Shown here one piece after another: positions 22,419-30,097 of a stretch of DNA of 64,000 bases (position 1 is its first letter; the number at the start of each line of letters is the position of its first letter). The DNA lies in the NCBI RefSeq assembly GCF_900106015.1, contig NZ_LT629797.1, positions 1,364,001 to 1,428,000 on the forward strand, in the 5' to 3' direction. The DNA comes from Pseudomonas sihuiensis. GTDB lineage: Bacteria > Pseudomonadota > Gammaproteobacteria > Pseudomonadales > Pseudomonadaceae. The notes beneath the pieces were generated by a model, which was not told the origin of the DNA, did not search any database, and was given only the letters and a program-made list of their open reading frames with translations. A program made the position numbers and the translations under genes.

Positions 22419-23553
22419 AGGCTATTTGCCGAATGTCCTGCAGGGCGGTCTGCTGCATCAGCCTGTCGACCACATCGAACAGGGCTGCGCGATGATCGGC
22501 GCCGCCACTGCGGGCACGGCGGTAGGTGGCGAGCTGCATCTCGGCGCTGCCGCCGATCCGCGCCAGCTTGCGTGCGTGGGTCATGATCCAGCGTTCGTCA
22601 GGTGCAATCTGCTCGCCGATGCAGGCCAGCACTTCGTCCAGCCAGGCGGCGAATGGCAAGGTGCTCTGACTACGTGGTTCGATGAACAGCCCACGCAGGC
22701 CGCGGCGCTTGGCGCGCCAGCGGTTTTCCAGGGTAAGGATGCGGGTCAGCGGATCATCGAACCAATCATGGTGAGGCGCGTCCAGGGCATGGCCGAGCAT
22801 GGCGCGAAACAGCCCGGCGATGCACAGGGCATCGTCCAGACGCGGGCAGGCATCGGCGATGCGCAGCTCCAGGGTAGGGAAGCGCAGTGACGGGCGGATG
22901 TTCCACCACAGATTGACGGCCGAGCCGATGCAGTCGGTATCGGTCATTACCTTCAGGTAGCGCTGGTACTCGGCGTCATCGCGAAAGTGATCGGGGATGC
23001 CCATGCGCGGCCACTCATCGCAGACCGCCTGGCGGTAGCTCATCAAACCGCAGGGCCGCCCATCCCAGAACGGCGAGGACGCGCTCAGACCCAGCAATAA
23101 CGGCAGCCAGGGCGTCAGCCGGTTCATCAGGCGAATGCGATCGACGCCCTCGGGCACACCGACATGCACATGCAGGCCGGCCAGCACGCTGCGGCTGGCA
23201 ACGATCCGGTAGTCATCGAAAATCGCCCGGTAGCGCGCCATGTTGGTCGCCTGCACGCTACGCCACTGCCCCAGCGGATGGGTGCCGGCAGCGAGGATGC
23301 CGCAGCCCAACTCGCTGGCCAGGTCGGCCATGGTCGTACGCGCCTGGCCAAGACAGTCGCGCGCCTCGTCGAGACTGTTCAACACCGGCGTGACCACTTC
23401 GAACTGTGCGGCGAACATCTCTCGCGTCACCCGCTGGCCCAGCGCGCGACGACTGGATATGGCAAAGGCCTCGACCCCACGCTGCGCCACGCAGCGGCTG
23501 GCCAGGTCAGTCAGAAAGTACTCTTCCTCGATGCCGAACGTGCTCGCTGCCAT
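22417..23553 (-). CDS. ybdK: YbdK-type carboxylate-amine ligase (GCS2 family)
   Basis: 378-aa ATP-dependent ligase of the glutamate-cysteine ligase type 2 family. It opens with the signature TFGIEEEYFLTD, and carries LHVHVGVP and the RFPTLELRIADAC stretch of the active site. E. coli YbdK has weak gamma-glutamylcysteine synthetase activity; the physiological product here is unknown. Transcribed alone, with a GAAC-type promoter candidate about 30 bases before the ATG. In a stress cluster it may make a protective thiol or amide (inference). Confidence 0.9.
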   Translation of the reverse strand: MAASTFGIEEEYFLTDLASRCVAQRGVEAFAISSRRALGQRVTREMFAAQFEVVTPVLNSLDEARDCLGQARTTMADLASELGCGILAAGTHPLGQWRSVQATNMARYRAIFDDYRIVASRSVLAGLHVHVGVPEGVDRIRLMNRLTPWLPLLLGLSASSPFWDGRPCGLMSYRQAVCDEWPRMGIPDHFRDDAEYQRYLKVMTDTDCIGSAVNLWWNIRPSLRFPTLELRIADACPRLDDALCIAGLFRAMLGHALDAPHHDWFDDPLTRILTLENRWRAKRRGLRGLFIEPRSQSTLPFAAWLDEVLACIGEQIAPDERWIMTHARKLARIGGSAEMQLATYRRARSGGADHRAALFDVVDRLMQQTALQDIRQIA

Positions 23554-23580
23554 GACTCACCTGCTCCCGTGGTTCCTGTA

Positions 23581-23608
23581 GTTGAGGGCATCCGGCAGGC
23601 GTGAGTTC
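23581..23608 (-). promoter_or_regulatory. ECF-type promoter candidate for ybdK
   Basis: Minus strand: GGTTGAACTC, then 17 bases after GAACTC to TCAAC, ending 28 bases before the ybdK ATG. Confidence 0.4.
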
Positions 23609-23725
23609 AACCTCTTTGCTCACCCGTTGGGCGGCGAAAATTCAGTGGGAATCTTTGTTCGGATCGGCCGCTCCTATGCAACACATCGCCTTCTTATAGA
23701 TGGACTTATTCAGGAGATCTGCCCC

Positions 23726-25117
23726 ATGTCGATTGCCAGTTTCATCGACAGCCCCGGCGCCCAGCGCATTTCGTTCGCGCCCCTTTCAGGGCCTTTTCAG
23801 AGTCTTTATCAGCAACTGCTGGCTGAGCCCGAACCGGGCCACCCGCAGGCACGTGAGTTTCTGCTGGAGTGCTTGCAGGAGGTGGCGGAGCTACCCTGCG
23901 AACTGCCGCAAAGCCCCTATGAACTGGTGGCCTGGTCGCAACATCAGCACCAGCGTGTGACAGCGGACTACGCCGACTATCTCGCGGGACGACGCGCAGG
24001 TGAAGGCCGGCGTTATTTCCCGCGCAAGGCCGATGCCCTGCACTTTGTGCGCGCCGTGGCACCGACGAAGCTGGTCGACGGCGCCTGGCTGTACGGTGTT
24101 CTGCCCCACTGGCGCGACTATCGCGTGTATCCGCTGGTGCGCACCTACCTGGAAGAGCTTGGCGACGGAGTCGCGGCGCAGAATCACGTGTTGCTCTACC
24201 AGCGCCTGCTGGCCAGCCAAGGCTGTGAGGATGCCCTCGAACTGGATGATGAGTTGTATCGCCAGGGCGCCATCCAGCTGGCGCTGGGCCTGCTGGCCGA
24301 CGAGTTCCTGCCCGAAGTGATCGGCTACAACCTCGGCTATGAACAATTGCCGCTGCACCTGCTGATCAGTGCCTTCGAGCTGAACGAGCTGGACATCGAC
24401 CCCTACTACTTCCAACTGCACGTGACCATCGATAACGGCTCCAGCGGTCACGCCGCCAAGGCCGTTCAGAGTGTGCTGACCAATCTGCCGCGTGTCGGCG
24501 ACGCCCAGGCGTTCTACCAGCGCGTGCTGCGCGGCTACATGCTCAATGAGCTGGGTGTGGGCTCGACGGCCGTGATCGACAGCTTCGATCTGCAGCAGCA
24601 GTTGCTGCAGATGTTCGAGCAAAAGCGCGCGGTCGCCAGCCAGGTGCATTCCGACTACTGCCGTATCGAAGGACGCACGGTCAATCAATGGCTGGGCAGC
24701 TCCGGCAGCGTGGCGAACTTTCTCCAAGCACTGCAGAACAGCGGTTGGATACGGCGCGACACGGACCCGGCCTGCAGCCGCTTCTGGCGCCTGATCCAGG
24801 GGCCAGGAGCCGCCATGTTCGGTGTGTTCAGCCCCTATGAGCGCCAGCTGCTGCATGACTGGATTGCCGGTAGCTGGCAGCCGGAGGCGCCGGCGAAACC
24901 CTTCCGTCCGCGGCGCAAGCCTCAGGCCGCACTCGCGCTGGCGGGCAGCGCGCAGCATGGCGAGCTGGACCGCGAGCGCCGCGAGTTGATCCAGGAGCTG
25001 CAAGGCATGGACGCCTATCGCCGCGAATCTCGCCTGATCGGCCTGCAGGCGCCAGCGCAGCATTGGTCCAGCGCCGGCCTGGCAGCCACCCGTACTTTCG
25101 CGGCGCTGATCCAGTAG
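23726..25117 (+). CDS. iron-containing redox enzyme family protein (heme-oxygenase-like diiron fold)
   Basis: 463-aa helical protein. The centre carries residues of the heme-oxygenase-like diiron oxidase family: LADEFLPEVIGYNLGYE with several Glu, then His232, Asp236 and His242 in HVTIDNGSSGH. Family members oxidise amino or fatty acids using a labile diiron site; the substrate here is unknown. The ATG at 23726 is chosen for AGGAG 10 bases upstream. The methyltransferase gene follows after 24 bases in the same direction, so the two probably share a pathway. The C-terminal 70 residues are basic and may be disordered. Confidence 0.82.
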   Translation: MSIASFIDSPGAQRISFAPLSGPFQSLYQQLLAEPEPGHPQAREFLLECLQEVAELPCELPQSPYELVAWSQHQHQRVTADYADYLAGRRAGEGRRYFPRKADALHFVRAVAPTKLVDGAWLYGVLPHWRDYRVYPLVRTYLEELGDGVAAQNHVLLYQRLLASQGCEDALELDDELYRQGAIQLALGLLADEFLPEVIGYNLGYEQLPLHLLISAFELNELDIDPYYFQLHVTIDNGSSGHAAKAVQSVLTNLPRVGDAQAFYQRVLRGYMLNELGVGSTAVIDSFDLQQQLLQMFEQKRAVASQVHSDYCRIEGRTVNQWLGSSGSVANFLQALQNSGWIRRDTDPACSRFWRLIQGPGAAMFGVFSPYERQLLHDWIAGSWQPEAPAKPFRPRRKPQAALALAGSAQHGELDRERRELIQELQGMDAYRRESRLIGLQAPAQHWSSAGLAATRTFAALIQ

Positions 25118-25141
25118 CCGCCCTGCCCCTGGAATCCACTC

Positions 25142-26110
25142 ATGCTCGAACCCACCTTCAACGCCCCCCAGAGTCTCGCCCTGCTGCGCCTGGGCACGCT
25201 TTTACGTGCACGCGGTTATCGCTTCGTCACCCCCACACCACTCACCCATCAGCGCGTCAACCAGCGTCCGGGCAATGCCCTGGCCAGGGACTTGCGCGAC
25301 GTCTTCGGTTGGAGCCGACCCTTCGCTGAAGGCACGCTGGACGAGGAAATCCTCGAGAGCATGCGTGAGGCCGAGGTGCTGCAGCCTCACGCGCAAGGCT
25401 GGATCAGCCAGGTGCGCTGGTCGACCCTGGGCGACGGGCTCTACGTGCACTCGCGTTTTCCCACGGAGGAAAGCGACGCAGTGTTCTTCGGCCCCGATAC
25501 CTACCGTTTCACCCGCCTGCTGCGCGATTACCTGGCGCACACCAACCAGCCGCTGCGGCGCATCGCCGATATCGGCTGCGGCGCTGGCCCTGGCGCTATC
25601 ACGGCAGCGCAGCTACGCCCGGGGGCAGAAGTCATGGCGCTGGATATCAACCCCAGAGCACTGGCCCTGACCGCAGTGAATGCGCGCCTGGCGGGCATCT
25701 ATAACCTGCGCGTACAGAGCAGCGACCTGCTACGGGATGTGGACGGGCAGTTCGACATGATCATCGCCAACCCGCCCTATATGCTCGATCCGCAACAGCG
25801 TACCTATCGCCACGGCGGCGGCAAGCATGGCGCCGGACTGTCCTTGGCGATCTTCGATACGGCAATGCAAAGACTCGCGCCTGGCGGCACGCTGTTGCTC
25901 TATACCGGGGTGGCGATCGTTGACGGTGAAGATCCTTTGCTCAATGCCATTCGCCTGTCGCTGGGCGATACGGGTTGGGACTGGGACTACCAGGAAATCG
26001 ATCCGGATGTATTCGGTGAGGAGCTGGAAAAACCGCAGTACGATCAGGCCGAGCGGATCGCCTGCGTGGCGTTGCGCCTGAGCTATCAGCCCAATCTGCG
26101 CCAGCGCTAG
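25142..26110 (+). CDS. class I SAM-dependent methyltransferase
   Basis: 322-aa methyltransferase. The SAM-binding glycine motif is IADIGCGAGPGA, the acidic ribose-binding residue lies in VMALDINPRAL, and the catalytic NPPY is in MIIANPPYML. NPPY methylates planar nitrogens, as in HemK/PrmC, RlmG-type or small-molecule N-methyltransferases. The N-terminal 100 residues form an additional domain rather than a HemK-like helical bundle. It follows the diiron-type oxidase gene closely. The TAG stop is part of the terminal CTAG of a short inverted-repeat element, so the end of the gene may have been reset by its insertion. Confidence 0.87.
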   Translation: MLEPTFNAPQSLALLRLGTLLRARGYRFVTPTPLTHQRVNQRPGNALARDLRDVFGWSRPFAEGTLDEEILESMREAEVLQPHAQGWISQVRWSTLGDGLYVHSRFPTEESDAVFFGPDTYRFTRLLRDYLAHTNQPLRRIADIGCGAGPGAITAAQLRPGAEVMALDINPRALALTAVNARLAGIYNLRVQSSDLLRDVDGQFDMIIANPPYMLDPQQRTYRHGGGKHGAGLSLAIFDTAMQRLAPGGTLLLYTGVAIVDGEDPLLNAIRLSLGDTGWDWDYQEIDPDVFGEELEKPQYDQAERIACVALRLSYQPNLRQR

Positions 26111-26318
26111 CAGGCCGTTGAAAAACTGCCTCGGCTTTGGCTTCCTGCGTCGCTCTACCTCCTGCATCCATGCAGTCGTGCGTTGGCAATACTGCGTTAA
26201 AAATGGCCTCGCGTGCGAGCCCAGTCAAAATGCTCATTTACAACGCGTAAACTGCGCTTTTTCGGCCATTTTTGCCTTGTCTTGCCTGCCTCGCCTACGT
26301 TCTTCAACGGCCTGCTAG
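26107..26318. repeat. MITE-like element, copy 1
   Basis: 212 bp bounded by a perfect 16-bp terminal inverted repeat, CTAGCAGGCCGTTGAA and TTCAACGGCCTGCTAG. There is no ORF of its own. The inside (TCAAAATGCTCATTTACAAC, a CTTTTTCGGCCATTTTTGCC stretch and GCCTCGCCTACG) is closely matched by the reverse complement of 42821-42968. The outer bases are CTAG at both ends, compatible with a TA or CTAG target. Confidence 0.75.
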
Positions 26319-26357
26319 ACCGATGCCCGCCTTGCGCAAGCATCGGCCCGGTGATGC

Positions 26358-26828
26358 TCAGGCCGCCTTGGCTTGGGCGTTGCTCTTGAGCGACTTGCGC
26401 AGCACTTCCATCGACTGCCCCAGTTCCTGCAACTGACGTTTGCTCAGCAGCTTGCTGGCCTGGGGGAACATGTCGCGTTCCTCTTCCTCGATGTGGTGCT
26501 CCAGCAGCTCCTTGAGCACCTTGACTCTGCCTGCGAACTCGAGGGTGGATGGCGAGGTTTCCTTGATGTCGGGCAATACCAGCGCTTCTACGGCGCGATG
26601 CTCTTCCTTGGCCTCGATGGCGAGTACGGCGTCGTCCTTGCTGCCGGCGCGCCTGAAGGCCGGATAGAAAATCTGCTCTTCAAGCTCGGTGTGAATCTTC
26701 AATTCCTGCTCGATCTTGAGCAGCAGTTTCTTGCGCGTCTGCACCGCGCGCTCGGTGGTGTCCTCGAGCTTGCTCAGCAGCTCCTTTACGGTTTCGTGAT
26801 CCTTTTTCAGCAGTTCGATGGCATTCAT
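26358..26828 (-). CDS. hemerythrin HHE-domain protein
   Basis: 156-aa four-helix protein. Iron-binding HHE motifs are visible: KKDHETVKELL, the HTELEEQIFYPAFR helix, KEEHRAVEAL, and LLEHHIEEEERDMFP near residues 115-130. Such proteins bind a diiron centre and respond to oxygen, NO or oxidative stress. The start at 26828 (MNAIELLKKDHE) has GAGGAG upstream. It lies downstream of the KGG gene on the same strand but behind that gene's terminator, so expression is probably at least partly separate. Confidence 0.92.
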   Translation of the reverse strand: MNAIELLKKDHETVKELLSKLEDTTERAVQTRKKLLLKIEQELKIHTELEEQIFYPAFRRAGSKDDAVLAIEAKEEHRAVEALVLPDIKETSPSTLEFAGRVKVLKELLEHHIEEEERDMFPQASKLLSKRQLQELGQSMEVLRKSLKSNAQAKAA

Positions 26829-26868
26829 CGTTTTGCTCTCCTCAGGTCTACCAATCACATCGGTAAAA

Positions 26869-26901
26869 ATGCCAGGACCCGCTAAAAGCGGGCCCTGGCA
26901 T
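26869..26901 (-). terminator. intrinsic terminator after the KGG gene
   Basis: A 14-bp stem (ATGCCAGGxCCCGC type, one mismatch) with a TTTTA loop, followed on the minus strand by a T-run (ATTTTTACC). It lies right after the KGG stop. Confidence 0.8.
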
Positions 26902-26906
26902 GACGA

Positions 26907-27077
26907 TCACGACTCGCGACCGCTTTGGCTTTTCTGACCACCTTTACGCCCGGCTTCAGCTGCTCTCTGACGGTCGTTGGCGAAGTTGCCCCCGCTGTTG
27001 TGGCCACCTTTGCGGCCGGCTTCCGAAGCTTTTTGACGATCGTTTGCGAAGTTACCCGGATTTTTGCTGGTCGCCAT
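26907..27077 (-). CDS. KGG-motif small stress protein (Con-10-like)
   Basis: 56-aa protein found by reading the minus strand; it is short and easily missed. It consists of two near-identical repeats: NPGNFANDRQKASEAGRKGG and GGNFANDRQRAAEAGRKGG, each ending in the KGG motif. These proteins (E. coli YciG and fungal Con-10 relatives, and a P. aeruginosa homologue in the same neighbourhood) are hydrophilic and induced by stress or starvation. AGGAGG precedes the ATG with a normal gap. A GAAC-type promoter candidate lies about 50 bases upstream, and an intrinsic terminator follows. Confidence 0.9.
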   Translation of the reverse strand: MATSKNPGNFANDRQKASEAGRKGGHNSGGNFANDRQRAAEAGRKGGQKSQSGRES

Positions 27078-27127
27078 TGCTGGTACCTCCTGATAGTTAC
27101 TCGCGAGGCGTTATTGCCTCTACATAA

Positions 27128-27156
27128 AATGAGGCAGGCCCTGCCGCGAGTCGTTC
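27128..27156 (-). promoter_or_regulatory. ECF-type promoter candidate for KGG gene
   Basis: Minus strand: AAAAAAAGCCTGAACGA, then 18 bases to TCATT. It shares the A-run plus GCCTGAAC with the sites at 2111, 9540 and 20074; the -10 is weak. Confidence 0.35.
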
Positions 27157-27169
27157 AGGCTTTTTTTCA

Positions 27170-28024
27170 TCAGCCGTTGACCACACTGCCGCCGTTGACA
27201 TGAAGCATCTGCCCGGTGACGTAAGACGCATCGCTACTGGCCAGATAGACGAATGCCGGTGCGACTTCGGAGGGCTGGCCCGGGCGCCCCAGCGGTGTAT
27301 CGGCACCGAACTCGGAGACTTTTTCGGCGCTGAAGGTGGACGGGATCAGTGGCGTCCAGATCGGCCCAGGTGCGACGCCATTGACGCGAATCCCACGCGG
27401 CGCCAGGTTGATCGACAGCGAGCGGGTGAATGAGGTGATCGCGCCCTTGGTCGAGGAATAATCGAGCAACATGGGGTTGCCCTTGTAGGCCGTCACCGAG
27501 CTGGTGTTGATGATGCTCGCCCCCGGCTGCAGATGCTCCAGCGCGACCTTGGTCAGATGGAACATGGCGAAAATATTGGTGCGGAAGGTCTGCTCCCACT
27601 GCGCCTCATCGAGTGACTCGAGGTTGTGCTCGGGATGCTGTTCGCCAGCATTGTTGATGAGGATGTCGAGGCGTCCCCACTTGGCGATCACGGCGTCGAC
27701 CACGCACTGACAGAAGCTGCCGTCGCCAACGTCACCCGCCAGGGCGATGGCTTCGCCGCCGTGGCGCTTCACCTCGTCGAGGGTCTTCTGCGCGTCTTCA
27801 TCCTCGTTCAGGTAAACCAAGGCGACCTTGGCCCCTTCCAGGGCGTAGTGCACGGCCACGGCGCGGCCGATACCGCTGTCGCCACCGGTGATGATCGCCA
27901 CCTTGCCGGTCAGTTTGCCGGCAGCGCGGTAATCATCGTCGAGGTAGACCGGCTCAGGGTGCATGGCGTGTTCGACGCCGGGTTGCCGCTGCTGGTGCTG
28001 AGGCGGCAGGGTCTTGTCGTTCAT
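27170..28024 (-). CDS. SDR family oxidoreductase (YghA-like)
   Basis: 284-aa NAD(P)-dependent short-chain dehydrogenase. The nucleotide loop is TGGDSGIGRAVA, followed by NNAG and the catalytic Ser (NTSSVTAY) and Tyr-x3-Lys (YSSTKG). The N-terminal extension PPQHQQRQPGVEHAMHPEP is typical of the YghA/general-stress subgroup, which uses aldehydes or sugars. Its start lies 26 bases after the stop of the first galU, so the two form a galU-SDR operon; a homologue occupies the same stress cluster in P. aeruginosa as I recall it. Confidence 0.9.
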   Translation of the reverse strand: MNDKTLPPQHQQRQPGVEHAMHPEPVYLDDDYRAAGKLTGKVAIITGGDSGIGRAVAVHYALEGAKVALVYLNEDEDAQKTLDEVKRHGGEAIALAGDVGDGSFCQCVVDAVIAKWGRLDILINNAGEQHPEHNLESLDEAQWEQTFRTNIFAMFHLTKVALEHLQPGASIINTSSVTAYKGNPMLLDYSSTKGAITSFTRSLSINLAPRGIRVNGVAPGPIWTPLIPSTFSAEKVSEFGADTPLGRPGQPSEVAPAFVYLASSDASYVTGQMLHVNGGSVVNG

Positions 28025-28049
28025 CCTTCACTCCTCCTTTCGCTAGCGC

Positions 28050-28913
28050 TCAGACGGCCTGCAGGCGCGGGCTCGCAGTCACCGGATGGGTCTTGTGGCG
28101 ATTCTCGAAGCAGAAGTTGGTGGCCTGCACATAGCCTTCGGCCGAGCCACAGTCGAAGCGGCGGCCTTTGAACTTGTAGGCCAGCACGCAGCCCTGCTGG
28201 GCCTGCTTCATCAGCGCATCGGTGATCTGGATTTCGCCGCTCTTGCCCGGCTCGGTCTGCTCGATCAACGAGAAGATGTCGGGCGTGAGAATGTAGCGGC
28301 CGATGATCGCCAGGTTCGATGGCGCGTCCTCCGGGTTGGGCTTCTCCACCATGCTGTCGATGCGGAAGATATCGTCGCGCAGCGCTTCACCGGCAATCAC
28401 GCCGTAGCGCGAAACCTCCTCCATCGGCACTTCCTGGATGGCGACGATGGAGCAGCGGAACTGTTCGTAGAGCTTGACCATCTGGGTCAGCACGCCGTCA
28501 CCGTCGAGGTTCAGGCACAGGTCATCGGCCAGCACCACGGCAAAGGCCTCGTCACCGATCAGGGAACGGCCGGTGAGAATGGCGTGGCCAAGCCCCTTCA
28601 TCTCCACCTGGCGGGTGTAGGAGAAGGTGCACTGATCGATCAGATGACGCACACCACTGAGGGATTTCTCCTTGCCGGTGTTGGAAATTTCGTTCTCCAG
28701 CTCGTAGCTGATGTCGAAATGATCCTCCAGCGAGCGCTTGCCGCGACCGGTGACAATGGCAATTTCATTGAGCCCGGCCTGGAGTGCTTCTTCGACGCCG
28801 TACTGGATCAACGGGGTGTCGACCACCGGCAGCATTTCCTTGGGCATCGCCTTGGTAGCAGGAAGAAAACGGGTACCGTAACCGGCAGCGGGGAACAGGC
28901 ATTTCTTGATCAT
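28050..28913 (-). CDS. galU: UTP-glucose-1-phosphate uridylyltransferase, stress-cluster paralogue
   Basis: 287-aa enzyme making UDP-glucose from UTP and glucose-1-phosphate. Signature residues are intact: AAGYGTRFLPATKAMPKEML at the N-terminus, VLADDLCLNL and MVEKPNPEDAPSNLAI. It closely resembles the second copy at 32106-32945 but carries a longer C-terminus (NRHKTHPVTASPRLQAV). Unlike that copy it is not next to ugd but leads an SDR gene, and it has a GAAC-type promoter candidate. It may supply UDP-glucose for glycogen, trehalose or envelope glucans under stress (inference). Confidence 0.94.
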   Translation of the reverse strand: MIKKCLFPAAGYGTRFLPATKAMPKEMLPVVDTPLIQYGVEEALQAGLNEIAIVTGRGKRSLEDHFDISYELENEISNTGKEKSLSGVRHLIDQCTFSYTRQVEMKGLGHAILTGRSLIGDEAFAVVLADDLCLNLDGDGVLTQMVKLYEQFRCSIVAIQEVPMEEVSRYGVIAGEALRDDIFRIDSMVEKPNPEDAPSNLAIIGRYILTPDIFSLIEQTEPGKSGEIQITDALMKQAQQGCVLAYKFKGRRFDCGSAEGYVQATNFCFENRHKTHPVTASPRLQAV

Positions 28914-28948
28914 GGGTTCTATACCAATTGAGTGACTCGGTAATAGAA

Positions 28949-28976
28949 CCTGACCCGTTTAGAACCTTTACGGTTC
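28949..28976 (-). promoter_or_regulatory. ECF-type promoter candidate for galU-SDR
   Basis: Minus strand: CTTGAACCG, then 17 bases after GAACCG to TCAGG, about 35 bases before the ATG. Confidence 0.4.
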
Positions 28977-29083
28977 AAGATATTTCAGCGGGCGCCGTTT
29001 CGCTGCTGCGCGCTTTTGCGAAGCTCGGCACCGCGGCATAAGCGCGCCGATGCCGAGCTGCCGCTGCAGGCAAGAAACCGTCC

Positions 29084-29464
29084 CTACGCGAGATAACGGC
29101 TCACTTCGATCAGATTGCCGTCCGGGTCGCGAAAATACACCGACTCGATGGGGCCAACGGCACCGGTGCGAGCCACCGGCCCCTCTTCCACCATCACGCC
29201 CTGCTCGGCCAGATGGGCCATGACTCGCTGCAGAGGCCACAGGGTGATCAGGCACAAATCGATGGCGCCCGGTGTCGGTTTGATCGCCTTGGGCTCGAAC
29301 TCACGCCCGGCCTGATGCAGATTGAATTTCTGCTGGCCGAATACCAGAGCGCTGCGCCCGGCGCCGAAGCGCTCGTGACGCATGCCCAGCACGCGCTCAT
29401 AGAAATCGACGGTGGCGTCGATATCCGCCACCGTCAGTACCAGATGGTCCAGTCTCTCGATCAT
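29084..29464 (-). CDS. VOC family protein (glyoxalase/dioxygenase superfamily)
   Basis: 126-aa metal-dependent VOC-fold protein with two beta-alpha-beta-beta-beta units: DHLVLTVADIDATVDFYERV at the N-terminus and SVYFRDPDGNLIEVSRYL at the C-terminus, where His5-equivalent and the terminal Glu are likely metal ligands. The precise reaction is unknown; fosfomycin-resistance-like and glyoxalase-like members share this layout. The start is set at the ATG at 29464, two bases after the stop of the TRIC-type gene; a TTG six bases earlier is possible. Third gene of a gorA-TRIC-VOC operon. Confidence 0.85.
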   Translation of the reverse strand: MIERLDHLVLTVADIDATVDFYERVLGMRHERFGAGRSALVFGQQKFNLHQAGREFEPKAIKPTPGAIDLCLITLWPLQRVMAHLAEQGVMVEEGPVARTGAVGPIESVYFRDPDGNLIEVSRYLA

Positions 29465-29466
29465 GC

Positions 29467-30090
29467 TCAATGCCTGTCCAGAAGGTGAAAACGCGGCAAC
29501 CCGAGGTGCCAGTGAATCGCCGCCAGACGAGCGACCAGCACCACGACCATCGCCGCTGCGCTATCGAGCCAGTGCGGGGTGCCCAGTGCACGCAGGCCGA
29601 TGAAAGTAAGCGCGCCGGCGATGCAGGCCGTGGCGTAGATTTCCTTCTGGAAGATCAGCGGAATCTCGTTGCACAGCACATCGCGAATCACCCCGCCAAC
29701 CACGCCAGTCATCACGCCCATGATCACCGCGGTGCTGATCGGCGTGCCGTGCTGCAGCGCCAACTCGGTGCCATACACGGTGAACACCGCCAGGCCGAAG
29801 GCATCGGCGATCAGCAGGCCTTTCTCGTGAATCGGCCGGGTCATGCGCACCCAGGCCACGGTGCCCAGTGCCGCCAGTGATGCGACCAGAATGTAGGTGT
29901 CGTCGCGAATCCAGCTGACCGGGTGGTTGTCCAGAATCAGGTCGCGCAGCGTGCCGCCGCCCAGCGCGGTGACGATGGCCATCACCAGCACGCCGAACAG
30001 GTCCATGGACTTGCGCCCCGCCATCAGTGCACCGGTGATGGCGAACACCGCAACGCCGAACAGGTCGGCGACATAGAAAAGCGTTTCCAT
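29467..30090 (-). CDS. TRIC-type cation channel family membrane protein (YicG/UPF0126)
   Basis: 207-aa inner-membrane protein with about seven hydrophobic segments and the internal duplication of the UPF0126 family: GVLVMAIVTALGGGTLRDL and GVMTGVVGGVIRDVLCNEIP both have GGxxRD. Prokaryotic TRIC proteins form trimeric potassium-permeable channels; some UPF0126 members are linked to glycine uptake. The start is at the ATG at 30090, seven bases after gorA. Coupled to gorA and the VOC gene, perhaps to restore ion balance under electrophile stress (inference). Confidence 0.88.
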   Translation of the reverse strand: METLFYVADLFGVAVFAITGALMAGRKSMDLFGVLVMAIVTALGGGTLRDLILDNHPVSWIRDDTYILVASLAALGTVAWVRMTRPIHEKGLLIADAFGLAVFTVYGTELALQHGTPISTAVIMGVMTGVVGGVIRDVLCNEIPLIFQKEIYATACIAGALTFIGLRALGTPHWLDSAAAMVVVLVARLAAIHWHLGLPRFHLLDRH

Positions 30091-30097
30091 GCTGCCC

